Source: Bacteroidales bacterium (GTDB taxonomy: Bacteria; Bacteroidota; Bacteroidia; Bacteroidales; UBA932). Taken from it: a stretch of 64,000 nucleotides of DNA. Numbering within the stretch: position 1 is the first letter of the stretch; every line of letters begins with the position of its first letter. Shown here piece by piece: positions 1 through 13,155 of the stretch. Where the stretch lies: the NCBI GenBank assembly GCA_017439305.1, contig JAFSJK010000069.1, positions 19,582 through 83,581 of the forward strand, written 5' to 3'. The notes beneath the pieces were generated by a model. It was given only the letters and a program-made list of their open reading frames with translations. It ran no database searches and was not told the origin of the DNA. A program made the position numbers and the translations under genes.

Positions 1-1
1 T

Positions 2-433
2 TTCTTCGGCAACCCGCTGGAGGACGGACACCCCGATTTCGGAGCCTACGAGGCCGTCGGTTCCGGTCTGTTCGCCGACAAGGCGGATCTCGCGCAGCAG
101 GACCGCGACGCTTCGGATGCCTCCTCCGTGGCCTGGAGCAAGTGGTGCTTCCCGCTGGGCCTGCCGGTAAGCGATGTCAAAGCCGTTCCCGTCCGTCTGT
201 ACCGTCCGCTCGAAGAGGGCGTCACCGGCACCGTGACCTGGGTCAACCCCAAGAACGGCAAACCCGTCGTCGTGGACCTGGCGAAGATCAAGGACCGCGG
301 CAACTTCACCCTTCCCGTGAAATCCGACAAGGAGACCCTGCTGGGCACCACGGTCAAGGTCGACCTCAAGAAAGGCAAGTTCACGGAATCCTTTGAAATC
401 CCCTTCGCTGAAAAACCTGCAACCAGACGATAA
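2..433 (+). CDS. C-terminal end of a probable parallel beta-helix secreted protein (partial)
   Basis: The gene enters from the left edge; the reading frame is open from base 2 to the TAA at 431-433, so only about 143 C-terminal residues are seen. Early in the fragment it reads GNPLEDGHPDFGAYEAVGS; an NP...PD(I/F)GAYE ending is typical of right-handed beta-helix domains in Bacteroidetes pectate-lyase-like and 'choice-of-anchor Q' proteins. It is followed by about 110 residues of beta-rich sequence that could be a C-terminal carbohydrate-binding or adhesion domain. It lies 6 nt upstream of a GH50-like lipoprotein gene, which suggests one operon for glycan breakdown. The catalytic part is outside the window, so enzyme class and substrate cannot be given. 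Confidence 0.6.
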   Translation, partial: FFGNPLEDGHPDFGAYEAVGSGLFADKADLAQQDRDASDASSVAWSKWCFPLGLPVSDVKAVPVRLYRPLEEGVTGTVTWVNPKNGKPVVVDLAKIKDRGNFTLPVKSDKETLLGTTVKVDLKKGKFTESFEIPFAEKPATRR

Positions 434-439
434 ATCCGT

Positions 440-2341
440 ATGAAACGCAGTCCCTTCATCCTTCTGGTTTGCACCCTCGCCTTCCTTGTGGCAGGGTGCA
501 AATCCGAACCGGGACCGGTGACTTTCAATCTGTCCAAGGACAGGGTGATGGCCGGTCACAAGGTTCCCCTGACCGTCTTCGACAAGGAGTTCCCGACCGA
601 CTGGAGCGAATACAATTATCTGGTTCTCGAAATGAGGGCCTCCACCGCCCAGCGGGTCTATCTCGGCGTCACGACCGAGGAAGGCTACAACGAACTCCGG
701 TTCATCTTCTACGCCCCGGGCGCCTGGATCCGGACAGCCATTCCGCTGACCTATTTCCGCGACCTGCCTTCCGGTGCGCACGACCTGGCGGCTACGTACA
801 ACCACAAGCGGCCGCTCTCCTACATCAACATCGACCATGGTACCCGTCACCCGCTGAAGGGGGTTGATTCCCTGGGTGTGCGGATGCATATGCCCGTGAA
901 GGACGAGAAGGTCGAGATTGCAAAAGCCTACCTGACCGTGGAGGATCCCGGCGACGCCTATCTGTCGGACGTTCCCGCAGTGGACGAATTCGGACAGTGG
1001 AACCTCGGCGAGTTCGAGGACAAGATCCACTCCGAGGCCGAACTCAAGGAAGCCTGGGCCGCGGAGGATGCCGAAATCGCCGCTTTCACGGAAACCCGCC
1101 TTTCCCGCTTCGGCGGCGACCTGAGCCGCCGTACCCGCGGCACCGGTTATTTCCGGGTGCAGCAGATCGACGGCAAGTGGTGGTTCATCGATCCGGAAGG
1201 ATACTGCTTCCTGTCCATCAGTTCCAACGGGACCTCTCCTGCCTGGGGACGGGCACCCCGTCGTCAGGGTCAGCCTGAACCCCTCCCCGGACTGTATCCG
1301 GAAGGCGGCGTGAAAGATCTCCGCACCCTCCGTTTCGGAGAGGGTGAGGAAGCCGCCAGCAAGGCCAACCAACTCGTAGCCGACCGGCTTACCCTCTGGG
1401 GCATGAACACCATCGGCAACTGGTCCAGCCGCGACGTCATCGCCCTGAACCGGAAGCCTTTCATGCTCTCGCTCGGCGGCCTGGGCATCCAGGACGGCAT
1501 CCTGGGCATGCCCGACGTCTATGCCGACGGATTCCGCAAGAAAGTGGAGGACGGCGTCCGCCGTTCCACCGAACCCTACCGGGGCAATCCGATGCTGATC
1601 GGCTATTTCGTGGGGAACGAACCCACCTGGAGCAACCAGGAACTCCGCCTGTGCGAACTGATCCAGGAAGCGGACGACAGCCGCCCGCTCAAGCAGGCCT
1701 TCCTGAAGTACCTGAAAGCCAAGGGGGACACGCCTGAAACGCGGAAAGCCTTTGTCTACGAGACCTTCGAACGCTTCCTCGCCACCGTCAAGGACGCCCT
1801 CCGGAAATATGACCCGAACCACCTGAACCTGGGCATCCGCTACGGCTCCGGCGTCCCTACGCCTGAAGTCCTCGCCCTGTCCAAGAAGTATTTCGATGTC
1901 TACAGCTTCAACAACTACGGCATCCAGCCGAACCTGAAGAACATGGACATCATCTACGAGGCCACCGGCATGCCGATGATCATCGGCGAATTCCACTTCG
2001 GCACAACCGACCGCGGCCTCGGCGAATCCCTCGTCCGGGTCGTCTCCCAGGAAGACCGCGGCGTCGCCTACCGAAACTATGTCGAGAAAGCCTTCTCGCA
2101 TCCGGCCCTCATCGGTACGTCCTGGTTCACCTGGTACGACCAGCCCTTCTTCGGAAGAGGAGACGGCGAGAACTACAACATCGGCCTGCTGGACGTGACC
2201 GACCGTCCGTACAAGTGGATGGTCAAGGCCATCCGCGCCGTCGCCGACGACTGCTACGACGTCCACGACGGGAAGAAAGCGCCGTTTGAACAGAAACTGG
2301 AGCGGGTTGGCGGCTCCTTCCCTGACATTTGGGAGGAATAA
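440..2341 (+). CDS. GH50-like (beta-agarase type) glycoside hydrolase, lipoprotein
   Basis: This is a 633-residue enzyme with a lipoprotein signal (lipobox LVAGC, Cys20), so it is probably anchored in the outer or inner membrane. Residues about 28-170 form a beta-sandwich-like, CBM-type region. The rest fits a clan GH-A TIM barrel of the GH50 (beta-agarase) type. It opens with GKWWFIDPEGYCFLS. The probable acid/base is Glu394 in YFVGNEPTW and the probable nucleophile Glu517 in IIGEFHFGTTDRG. The block TSWFTWYDQPFFGR-GDGENYNIG near the end is also typical. GH50 enzymes cut beta-1,4 linkages in agar-type galactans, but gut relatives may act on other beta-galactans. The gene is followed after 2 nt by a paralogue, and a GH2 beta-galactosidase lies downstream. 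The family is fairly sure; the substrate is inferred. Confidence 0.7.
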   Translation: MKRSPFILLVCTLAFLVAGCKSEPGPVTFNLSKDRVMAGHKVPLTVFDKEFPTDWSEYNYLVLEMRASTAQRVYLGVTTEEGYNELRFIFYAPGAWIRTAIPLTYFRDLPSGAHDLAATYNHKRPLSYINIDHGTRHPLKGVDSLGVRMHMPVKDEKVEIAKAYLTVEDPGDAYLSDVPAVDEFGQWNLGEFEDKIHSEAELKEAWAAEDAEIAAFTETRLSRFGGDLSRRTRGTGYFRVQQIDGKWWFIDPEGYCFLSISSNGTSPAWGRAPRRQGQPEPLPGLYPEGGVKDLRTLRFGEGEEAASKANQLVADRLTLWGMNTIGNWSSRDVIALNRKPFMLSLGGLGIQDGILGMPDVYADGFRKKVEDGVRRSTEPYRGNPMLIGYFVGNEPTWSNQELRLCELIQEADDSRPLKQAFLKYLKAKGDTPETRKAFVYETFERFLATVKDALRKYDPNHLNLGIRYGSGVPTPEVLALSKKYFDVYSFNNYGIQPNLKNMDIIYEATGMPMIIGEFHFGTTDRGLGESLVRVVSQEDRGVAYRNYVEKAFSHPALIGTSWFTWYDQPFFGRGDGENYNIGLLDVTDRPYKWMVKAIRAVADDCYDVHDGKKAPFEQKLERVGGSFPDIWEE

Positions 2342-2343
2342 CC

Positions 2344-4488
2344 ATGAAAAGGATTCTCTATGGATTCATGGCAGGATTGCTCGTCGTGACGGGCGTTTCC
2401 TGCGGCAACCGTTCCGGAGGGAAACAGGTTTTCGACCTGTCCCAGATCGCCGAAAAGGTGAACGGAACGGCTACCCGGCTGGAAGACAGTGAGATATTCG
2501 GCAGCAAAGCGCTGAAGGTCGACCCGAAGGAAGGGAACGGTGGGATCGTCATCTGGGAAAAAGGCGACAAACCCGTCTGGACCGATGCCAACTACCTGGT
2601 TTTCGAGGTCTTTGACGAAGCCGATTACAGCGGCGTCATCAACCTGGAATTCTACAAGGAAGTCAAGAACTTCAAAAGCGAGCAGATCGTCCTGCAAGGC
2701 GGCGAGATATCCGGGACGGAGAAGGACACCCCCTGGCTTTCCTGCCTGATCGGCGTCCTTCCCCGGCTGAAGACGCAGGTCGTCTTCCCGCTCTCCTACA
2801 TGGATGCCCAGAATATCTTCCTCACCCGCTTCCCCCGCCAGTTGAAGGCTACCCTGAGCGGAAACCGGCTGGATCCGGCGGATATCACCAAGGTCGTCCT
2901 CCGGTTCGGCCCGTATGACGGGACCAACTACCGGACGGCTTATGAACTGGGTTCCGTCTCCCTGACGAAGGAACTGCCTGAGCCGTATCCCGCCGCTCCG
3001 CCCGCTATCGACATGCTGGGCCAGCGCACGGACAAGGACTGGCCCGGAAAGGTGAAGGACGAGGCTGACATGATCGCCCGCAACAAGGCGATCGAGAAGG
3101 AAATGGACGGTGTCTCCTTCCCTTCCGGATGGAGCAAGTACGGAGGCTGGAAAGCCAAGAAGTTCAAGGCGACAGGGTTCTTCCGGACCCAGCACGACGG
3201 CAAGCGCTGGTGGCTGGTGGATCCGGAGGGATACGCCTTCCTCAGTTCGGGCATTGATTGTATCAGAGCCAATTCTAACGGTCCCGTGCAAGGAATCGAG
3301 GACCTCTTCGAATGGCTTCCCGACGAGGGCGACACCCGTTTCGCCGCCGCCGTTTCCGAGCAGAGAGGGATGAAGACGATGGACTTCTACATCGCCAACA
3401 TGATCCGGATCTGGGGAGACGACTGGAAGGAACACTGGCTGGACTACTCCGAGAAACTGATGAAGAAGATCCGCTGCAACACGGTGGGCAACTGGTCCGA
3501 AGTGGAGTTCGCCCGGCATAGCAAGATTCCCTATGTCCTGCCGCTCAACGGCTTCCCTTCGACGAAAGTGGCCATCTACCGCGACTTCCCGGATGTGTTC
3601 GCCGATGAATACCAGGCCAATGCAGCCACCTTCGCCTCCCAGCTGGAAGCGTACAAGGATGACCCGTATCTGGTCGGTTATTTCCTCCGCAACGAACCCA
3701 ACTGGGCCTTCGGTTATCACAACCTGGCCTATGAGATGTTCGCGACCGACCAGGCCTCTGCGACCAAGGATGCCTTCGTCCGATGGATCGGGGAGAAATA
3801 CCAGGGCGACATCAAGGCCTTCAACGCGGCCTGGGGGCTGTCCCTGGAGAATTTCGACGCCCTGAAGGCCCAGACGTTCAAGGAGTACCCGTCCGAGACG
3901 GCCGGTGAGGACTTCAACGCCTTCTCCGAAGTCATGGTGAAAAGGTATGTCGACATTCCCTGCGACGAAGTGGAAAAGATCGACAAGAACCACATGAACC
4001 TGGGCATGCGCTACGCCTGGCTCAGTTCGGACCTGCTGTACAAGGCCGGAGAACGCTTCGACGTCTTCTCCATCAACGGATACGGCCTCACCCCTCCCCC
4101 GACGGCTGAAATCGCCGCCAAGAGCGGCAAACCCGTGATGATCGGCGAATTCCACCACGGCGCCGTCGACCGGGCCCTTCCGGCGACCGGCATCGTGGGC
4201 GTGATGAGCCAGGAAGAGCGGGCCGCCGCCTTCCGCCAGTACATCGAACAGGGCTTCGCCCGTCCCGAACTGGTGGGCATGCACTACTTCCAATGGGTCG
4301 ACCAGCCCTATTACGGCCGTTTTGACGGAGAAAACTACAACATCGGCGTCGTTACGACCGCCAACATCCCTTACGACGAACTGATCCAGGGGATGACCAC
4401 GACGAACGAACGCATCTACGACGTGGCGACCGGCAAGGTCAAACCGTTTGACGGGAAAGTTCCCAGGACGCCTTCGATCCACTATTAG
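2344..4488 (+). CDS. second GH50-like glycoside hydrolase, lipoprotein
   Basis: This 714-residue paralogue of the upstream gene is also a lipoprotein (MKRILYGFMAGLL..., lipobox VTGVSC). I start it at ATG 2344, which has GGGAGG about 10 nt upstream and a lipoprotein signal; an in-frame ATG at 2329 would overlap the previous gene and precede the signal. An N-terminal beta-sandwich region of about 220 residues is followed by the TIM barrel opening KRWWLVDPEGYAFLS. Likely catalytic residues are Glu451 (YFLRNEPNW) and Glu602 (VMIGEFHHGAVDR), with the terminal signature DQPYYGRFDGENYNIG. It is longer than its neighbour mainly in the N-terminal region and before the first catalytic Glu. The tandem pair probably has complementary specificities, such as endo and exo action on one galactan; that is inference. 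Confidence 0.7.
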   Translation: MKRILYGFMAGLLVVTGVSCGNRSGGKQVFDLSQIAEKVNGTATRLEDSEIFGSKALKVDPKEGNGGIVIWEKGDKPVWTDANYLVFEVFDEADYSGVINLEFYKEVKNFKSEQIVLQGGEISGTEKDTPWLSCLIGVLPRLKTQVVFPLSYMDAQNIFLTRFPRQLKATLSGNRLDPADITKVVLRFGPYDGTNYRTAYELGSVSLTKELPEPYPAAPPAIDMLGQRTDKDWPGKVKDEADMIARNKAIEKEMDGVSFPSGWSKYGGWKAKKFKATGFFRTQHDGKRWWLVDPEGYAFLSSGIDCIRANSNGPVQGIEDLFEWLPDEGDTRFAAAVSEQRGMKTMDFYIANMIRIWGDDWKEHWLDYSEKLMKKIRCNTVGNWSEVEFARHSKIPYVLPLNGFPSTKVAIYRDFPDVFADEYQANAATFASQLEAYKDDPYLVGYFLRNEPNWAFGYHNLAYEMFATDQASATKDAFVRWIGEKYQGDIKAFNAAWGLSLENFDALKAQTFKEYPSETAGEDFNAFSEVMVKRYVDIPCDEVEKIDKNHMNLGMRYAWLSSDLLYKAGERFDVFSINGYGLTPPPTAEIAAKSGKPVMIGEFHHGAVDRALPATGIVGVMSQEERAAAFRQYIEQGFARPELVGMHYFQWVDQPYYGRFDGENYNIGVVTTANIPYDELIQGMTTTNERIYDVATGKVKPFDGKVPRTPSIHY

Positions 4489-4514
4489 GACGCCCTCAGA
4501 ATCCAATTATTTCG

Positions 4515-4522
4515 TACATTTG
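4515..4522 (+). promoter_or_regulatory. TAnnTTTG-type -7 element at the beta-galactosidase start
   Basis: TACATTTG matches the Bacteroidetes -7 consensus but sits only 3 nt before the ATG at 4526, and I see no -33 TTTG at the right distance. Transcription from it would begin at or inside the first codons. It may be fortuitous, with the gene read from the upstream operon. Confidence 0.35.
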
Positions 4523-4525
4523 TAA

Positions 4526-9888
<5,363 letters not shown>

Positions 9889-9921
9889 CAGTCTGTTGGT
9901 TATATTGTAATTTGGTTGGTT

Positions 9922-9954
9922 GAGGCCGTCCGCACCGGGACGGCCTCGTTTTTT
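9922..9954 (+). terminator. intrinsic terminator after the xylanase-esterase gene
   Basis: Perfect 10-bp stem GAGGCCGTCC / GGACGGCCTC (9922-9931 and 9938-9947), 6-nt loop, then GTTTTTT. Confidence 0.9.
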
Positions 9955-9966
9955 GCGGAAAATACG

Positions 9967-9974
9967 TATCTTTG
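9967..9974 (+). promoter_or_regulatory. -7 element just before the ABC-F gene
   Basis: TATCTTTG fits TAnnTTTG and ends 7 nt before the ATG at 9982, so the predicted transcript begins at or next to the start codon. No convincing -33 box is seen. Confidence 0.5.
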
Positions 9975-9981
9975 TGTCCAT

Positions 9982-11757
9982 ATGGCAAGCTACCTGCAGA
10001 TTGAGAACATTTCCAAGTCGTACGGCCCCAAGGTACTGTTCGAGCACATCGACTTCAACATCAACGAGGGCGACAAGGTGGCGCTCATCGCCCCGAACGG
10101 AACGGGGAAAACGTCCCTGTTAAGGATCCTGGCGGGGAAGGACAAGTCCGACAGCGGCGGCAAGATCCTGTTTCTCAAGGACATCCGTATCGCTTTCCTG
10201 GAGCAGGAGTATGCCTATGACCCGGATAAGAGCATTTTCCGCCAGATCATGGACGGCTCCGCAGAATGGACGGAGCACCTGGACCAGGAGCACCTGTGGG
10301 AGTATGAGCGGAGGGTCCAGCGGCTGCTGACGCAGTTTTCCCTGCCGGACTGGGACAAGCCGATGAAAGACCTCTCCGGCGGCGAGGTCAAGCGCGTGGC
10401 CCTCACGCAGATGCTGGCCTCCGAGGCCGATTTCTACATCATGGACGAGCCCACGAACCACCTGGACATCGACGCCATCGAGTTCCTGGAGCAGCATCTC
10501 AAGCACGCCCGCAGCACCCTGTTCATGGTCACGCACGACCGGTATTTCCTAGACCGTGTATGCAACACGGTGATGGAGATGGACCGGGGCAAGGTCTTCA
10601 TCTACCGGGGCGATTACATGAACTTCCTCGAGAAGCGGCAGGAGCGCATCGACAACTACAATGCCGAGACCGACAAGGTCCGGAATGTCCTGCGGCGGGA
10701 GCTGGAATGGATGCACGCCACCCCCTGCGCCCGCAGCGGCAAGGCCAAATACCGCAAGCAGGCTTTCTGGGAACTGAAGGAACGGGCGGAAGACACGTAT
10801 GTGTCCAAGCAGGTGGACATGTCCGAAGTCCAGATGAAGGGCACCTACCTCGGCAACAAGGTCATCAACTGCAAGGACGTATCGTTCTGGTGGGAAGACA
10901 AATGCTACCTGAGCCACTTCAGCTACAATTTCCAGCGCTATGAGCGGGTGGGCATCGTCGGCCGGAACGCCGCCGGAAAGACCACCTTCCTGAACCTCAT
11001 CACGGGAAAATGGAAGCCGTCGATGGGCGGGCAGATGACGGGCGTGGTGGACCTCGGCGATTCGCTGAAAATCGGGTACTACCACCAGTCCGGCATGCAG
11101 TTCGATCCGGACCAGACAGTGATGGACACCGTCCCGAGCACGCACCTGCTGGAACGGTTCCTGTTCCCGCACGACATGTGGATGAACCCGGTCTCACGGC
11201 TTTCCGGTGGCGAAAGGAGGCGGCTGTACCTGCTGACCATCCTCCTCCAGCAGCCGAACCTTCTCATCCTGGACGAGCCCACGAACGACCTGGATATCGT
11301 TACTCTGGACATCCTGGAAGAGTACCTGCTGGAGTTCAAGGGATCCCTGATCATCGTCTCCCACGACCGCCACTTCCTGGACCGGCTGGTGGACCACCTC
11401 TTCGTTTTCTGCGGCGACGGTGTCGTCAAGGACTTCATCGGGAACTACTCCGAATACCGGTCCTTCATCAAGGACTATGAAGCCGCCCAGAAGGCGGCCC
11501 AGAAAGAAGAGAAACCGGTCGTGGAACGGGTGAAAGCCCCTGCCAAACGCAAACTCACCTGGAAAGAGCAACAGGAACTCAAGGCCCTGGACGAGGAACT
11601 TCCCCGCCTGGAAGCGGAAAAGGCGGACCTCGAAGCCAGGCTTTCCAGCGGCACCCTCTCCCCTGCCGACCTCCAGTCCGCCTCCACCCGGTACGGCGAG
11701 CTGCAGGACCTGATTGACGAAAAAGAGCTCCGCTGGCTGGAACTCTCCGAGATCTGA
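9982..11757 (+). CDS. ABC-F family ATPase (ribosome-associated, Uup type)
   Basis: This 591-residue cytoplasmic protein has two ABC ATPase domains and no membrane segments, as in ABC-F proteins that act on the ribosome. Walker A motifs are APNGTGKTS (37-45) and GRNAAGKTT (327-335). Signature motifs are LSGGEVKR and LSGGERRR, and the Walker B/ABC-F ends read DEPTNHLD and DEPTNDLD. A charged tail (about 505-591) rich in K, E and L looks like the coiled-coil C-terminal domain of Uup. The start at 9982 is chosen because the homologous N-terminus begins MASYLQIENISKSYG; the frame is open upstream but overlaps the terminator. Whether it handles stalled ribosomes or gives antibiotic protection cannot be told. 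It is transcribed alone. Confidence 0.9.
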   Translation: MASYLQIENISKSYGPKVLFEHIDFNINEGDKVALIAPNGTGKTSLLRILAGKDKSDSGGKILFLKDIRIAFLEQEYAYDPDKSIFRQIMDGSAEWTEHLDQEHLWEYERRVQRLLTQFSLPDWDKPMKDLSGGEVKRVALTQMLASEADFYIMDEPTNHLDIDAIEFLEQHLKHARSTLFMVTHDRYFLDRVCNTVMEMDRGKVFIYRGDYMNFLEKRQERIDNYNAETDKVRNVLRRELEWMHATPCARSGKAKYRKQAFWELKERAEDTYVSKQVDMSEVQMKGTYLGNKVINCKDVSFWWEDKCYLSHFSYNFQRYERVGIVGRNAAGKTTFLNLITGKWKPSMGGQMTGVVDLGDSLKIGYYHQSGMQFDPDQTVMDTVPSTHLLERFLFPHDMWMNPVSRLSGGERRRLYLLTILLQQPNLLILDEPTNDLDIVTLDILEEYLLEFKGSLIIVSHDRHFLDRLVDHLFVFCGDGVVKDFIGNYSEYRSFIKDYEAAQKAAQKEEKPVVERVKAPAKRKLTWKEQQELKALDEELPRLEAEKADLEARLSSGTLSPADLQSASTRYGELQDLIDEKELRWLELSEI

Positions 11758-11817
11758 GCCGCAGGGCGACTACCTGTTTTTTTAGGCGATTATCCTGCTT
11801 ATTTTATGGCCACGACC

Positions 11818-11848
11818 TTGAGTTTTGGCCATTATTTTTTTATATTTG
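11818..11848 (+). promoter_or_regulatory. promoter of the V-type ATPase operon
   Basis: TTG at 11818-11820, 20 nt, then TATATTTG at 11841-11848 matches the Bacteroidetes promoter. It leaves a leader of about 35 nt before the ATG at 11888. The preceding 60 bases (11758-11817) hold nothing I recognise. Confidence 0.7.
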
Positions 11849-11887
11849 TGAATCGATAACCAGGCTAATAACAAATACTGACTCAAT

Positions 11888-12490
11888 ATGGACAAACTCC
11901 AGGAACTCACCCAGAAACTTTACGACGAGGGTCTCGCCAAGGGAAAACAGGAAGGGGAAGCCCTCCTCCAGAAGGCGGCCGCAGAAGCCGAGGACATTGT
12001 GAACCAGGCGAAAGAAGAAGCCGAAGCCATCCTCGCCAGGGCCCGCAAGGAAGCCGCGGACTTCAAGGTCAAGGTCGAAGGCGACGTGAAGATGGCCGCT
12101 TCCCAGGCCGTCCAGGCGACGCGCACAGACATCGAGAACCTTGTCGTCACGAAGGTCGTGGACGGAACCGTGGACAAGGCCCTCTCGAACGAGGAGTATA
12201 TCAAGGGCATCATCACCGCCGTGGCACAGAAGTTCTCCGCCGAGGAACCGGCGGACCTCTCCCTTGTCCTTCCGGAAAGCCTGAAGGCCGGGCTGGAACC
12301 GTTCGTGAAGAACGAACTGGGCAAGATGCTCGGCAAGGGCGTGGAGGCGTCCTTCTCCAAGAAGGTCGCCGGCGGATTCAAGATCGGCCCCAAGGACGGC
12401 GGCTATTTCGTGAGCCTCACCGACGACACCTTCAAGGACCTCATCAGCGGATTCCTCAGACCTGCGACGAAGAAACTCCTGTTCGGTTAA
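11888..12490 (+). CDS. atpE: V-type ATP synthase/ATPase subunit E
   Basis: The 200-residue peripheral-stalk subunit E opens the V-ATPase operon. The first about 85 residues are a long amphipathic helix rich in K, E and A (KAAAEAEDIVNQAKEEAEA), which normally pairs with subunit G. The C-terminal globular half (about 100-200) carries FSKKVAGGFKIGPKDGGYFVSLTD, matching the 'GGF' region of subunit E. No subunit G gene is seen, so the stalk may use E alone or a partner encoded elsewhere. One nucleotide separates it from the next gene. Confidence 0.85.
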   Translation: MDKLQELTQKLYDEGLAKGKQEGEALLQKAAAEAEDIVNQAKEEAEAILARARKEAADFKVKVEGDVKMAASQAVQATRTDIENLVVTKVVDGTVDKALSNEEYIKGIITAVAQKFSAEEPADLSLVLPESLKAGLEPFVKNELGKMLGKGVEASFSKKVAGGFKIGPKDGGYFVSLTDDTFKDLISGFLRPATKKLLFG

Positions 12491-12491
12491 G

Positions 12492-13133
12492 ATGAGCAAT
12501 TTCGAATATATCATCGCCAGTCTCCCCTACCTGACCGCGGACTTCCGGTACACGGACCAGGCAGGGTTCAACTCGGTGATCTCCGACATCAAGCGGGACC
12601 TCAGCGAGCAGGACCAGGACCTGGTGGATTTCCTCCTGAAAGGATTCTCCGACAAGGAACTGGACGCGGACTTCTATGCCCGGGCCCTCCGCCAGCGGAA
12701 CAAGTTCCTCCGGGAGTACTTCCGGTTCGACCTGAACCTCCGGAACGCCAAGGTCCGCTACCTGAACGCCCAGCTCGGGCGGGAACCGGAGCAGGACGTG
12801 ATGACGGGCGAAGACCCGGACGCCCCGGACGTGGACATCGACGGATTCCGCTTCTCCGGCGGTGAATTCGAGGAAGCGGCCAAGGCGGACGCCATCCTCT
12901 CCGGCACGGACCTCGTCGCCCGGGAGAAAGGCATGGACGACCTCCTCTGGGACAAGATCGACCAGCTCTCCGTCTTCCACTACTTCGACATCGAAGCCGT
13001 CCTCGCCTACATCGCCAAGCTCCACATCGTGACCCGCTGGCTGAATCTGGACGAGGAAGTGGGCCGGGAACAGTTCCGCCGCCTCCTGAAAGAGGTCCGC
13101 GGTACGTACAAAGGCGTAAATTACACTGAATAA
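12492..13133 (+). CDS. DUF2764 protein of the V-ATPase operon (possible subunit C equivalent)
   Basis: A 213-residue mostly helical protein that I recognise as DUF2764, found in the same place between E and A in V-ATPase operons of Bacteroidetes and Chlamydiae. No enzyme motif is present. The C-terminal part (YFDIEAVLAYIAKLHIVTRW, then LLKEVRG) resembles the helical style of V-ATPase subunit C/d, the funnel linking the central stalk to the membrane ring. That subunit is otherwise missing here, so a role as its replacement is plausible but inferred. An acidic stretch (EDPDAPDVDIDG, about 98-109) lies mid-protein. Translation is probably coupled to subunit E (1-nt gap). Confidence 0.75.
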   Translation: MSNFEYIIASLPYLTADFRYTDQAGFNSVISDIKRDLSEQDQDLVDFLLKGFSDKELDADFYARALRQRNKFLREYFRFDLNLRNAKVRYLNAQLGREPEQDVMTGEDPDAPDVDIDGFRFSGGEFEEAAKADAILSGTDLVAREKGMDDLLWDKIDQLSVFHYFDIEAVLAYIAKLHIVTRWLNLDEEVGREQFRRLLKEVRGTYKGVNYTE

Positions 13134-13155
13134 TAATCAATTAAAGAGATATCGA

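Noticed and set aside
11758-11817. A terminator for the ABC-F gene in the T-rich stretch after its stop.
   Set aside because: The run of seven Ts has no stable stem in front of it, so I cannot support a terminator.
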